Below are positions 63,680-64,000 of a stretch of 64,000 nucleotides of DNA, one piece after another. Source of the stretch: Burkholderiaceae bacterium DAT-1 (lineage in GTDB: Bacteria > Pseudomonadota > Gammaproteobacteria > Burkholderiales > Chitinimonadaceae); contig JAHRBI010000008.1 of assembly GCA_019084025.1 (NCBI GenBank), positions 1-64,000 of the forward strand, in the 5' to 3' direction. Positions within the stretch are counted from its first letter, which is position 1. Each line of letters starts with the position of its first letter. Both the position numbers and the translations under genes were made by a program. Under the pieces are notes generated by a model. That model searched no databases and was not told the DNA's origin. It worked only from the letters and a program-made list of their open reading frames with translations.

Positions 63680-64000
63680 AAAATTGCGGTTTGTATTGCA
63701 CCCTATGTCTGAGCGCAGGAAACGTGTTGCTGTAGAGGTTGTTAACAAAACGGCCACGATAAATCGACATGTCTGATTCTGTGCATGGCCAGATGTTGGG
63801 CGAGGCCGGTTGTTTATCGGATAAATAATTGCGGCCGATATTGCACCACATGTCTGAGCGCAGGAAACGTGTTGCTGAAGAGATTGTCGACAAAATGGTT
63901 ACGATAAATCGACGTGACTGATTCTGTGCATGGCCCGATGTGGGTAAGACAGGAAGTTTATCGGATAAAAATTGCGGTTTGTATTGCACCATATTCATGA
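63668..64000. repeat. 144/145-bp tandem repeats (at least 2.3 units)
   Basis: TTTATCGGATAA followed by ATTGCGG starts at 63668, 63813 and 63957, that is 145 and 144 bp apart. The units share GAGCGCAGGAAACGTGTTGC and GATTCTGTGCATGGCC but differ by several substitutions. The third unit continues past the window edge. Confidence 0.85.

Noticed and set aside
1-64000. tRNA or rRNA genes
   Set aside because: No cloverleaf-like or conserved rRNA segments were noticed on either strand; a tRNA scan would settle this.

Overview
The window looks like part of a large plasmid or secondary replicon (chromid) of a betaproteobacterium. Three things support this. It carries a self-contained replication and partition block with iterons, a Rep_3-type initiator, its own DnaB, ParA, ParB and two parS-like palindromes. 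The type II secretion/type IV pilus-like operon and the SpvB/RHS giants resemble those of Neisseriales/Burkholderiales-type bacteria. Composition is mixed, with GC-rich core genes and AT-rich toxin tips, immunity genes and origin. The lineage is an inference from gene content; no rRNA, tRNA or other taxonomic marker gene was seen.

Layout. 1-1470: a displaced toxin-tip/immunity cassette, then a block also found near the other end of the window (871-1463 and 62428-63052) with a 47-residue ORF and an 11-bp-periodic TGCA array. 1478-5251: metallophosphoesterase, MobV relaxase with a candidate oriT, and a tyrosine recombinase. 5262-8408: a hipA-like remnant beside an intact IS21-family element with a 5-bp target duplication. 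8556-17424: a defence island with a DUF4041/T5orf172 protein, an Avs-like nuclease-STAND NTPase, and an AbiE-type toxin-antitoxin pair with palindromic operators. 17512-21191: a regulator divergent from a tightly overlapping five-gene operon of two HAD proteins and three different DEDDh exonucleases. 21224-35655 (minus): a 3601-residue secreted SpvB/RHS protein with its immunity gene, followed downstream by an orphan RHS core-tip with its own immunity gene and a third core fragment. 36010-45278: an eleven-gene type II secretion/type IV pilus-like operon. 45388-50969: dnaB-rep-ori-parB-parA, bracketed by two identical parS-like sites. 51086-51356: an IS3-family orfA remnant. 51646-62420: a second giant SpvB/RHS protein and its immunity gene, divergent from the first. 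62428-64000: the second copy of the duplicated block, paired dyad operators, a small gene, and 144/145-bp tandem repeats.

How the parts may work together. The two giant RHS proteins start with Sec signal peptides, share a promoter and leader, and lie on either side of the secretion operon and the replicon core. The simplest reading is that they reach the periplasm through Sec and are exported by the neighbouring secretin machine. Their C-terminal tips are exchangeable: orphan tips and shared homology blocks (the 1944-bp core repeat; the 47-residue ORF plus 11-bp array) lie downstream of them. The 8.5-21 kb region adds mobile-element defence and a nuclease operon I do not recognise as described.
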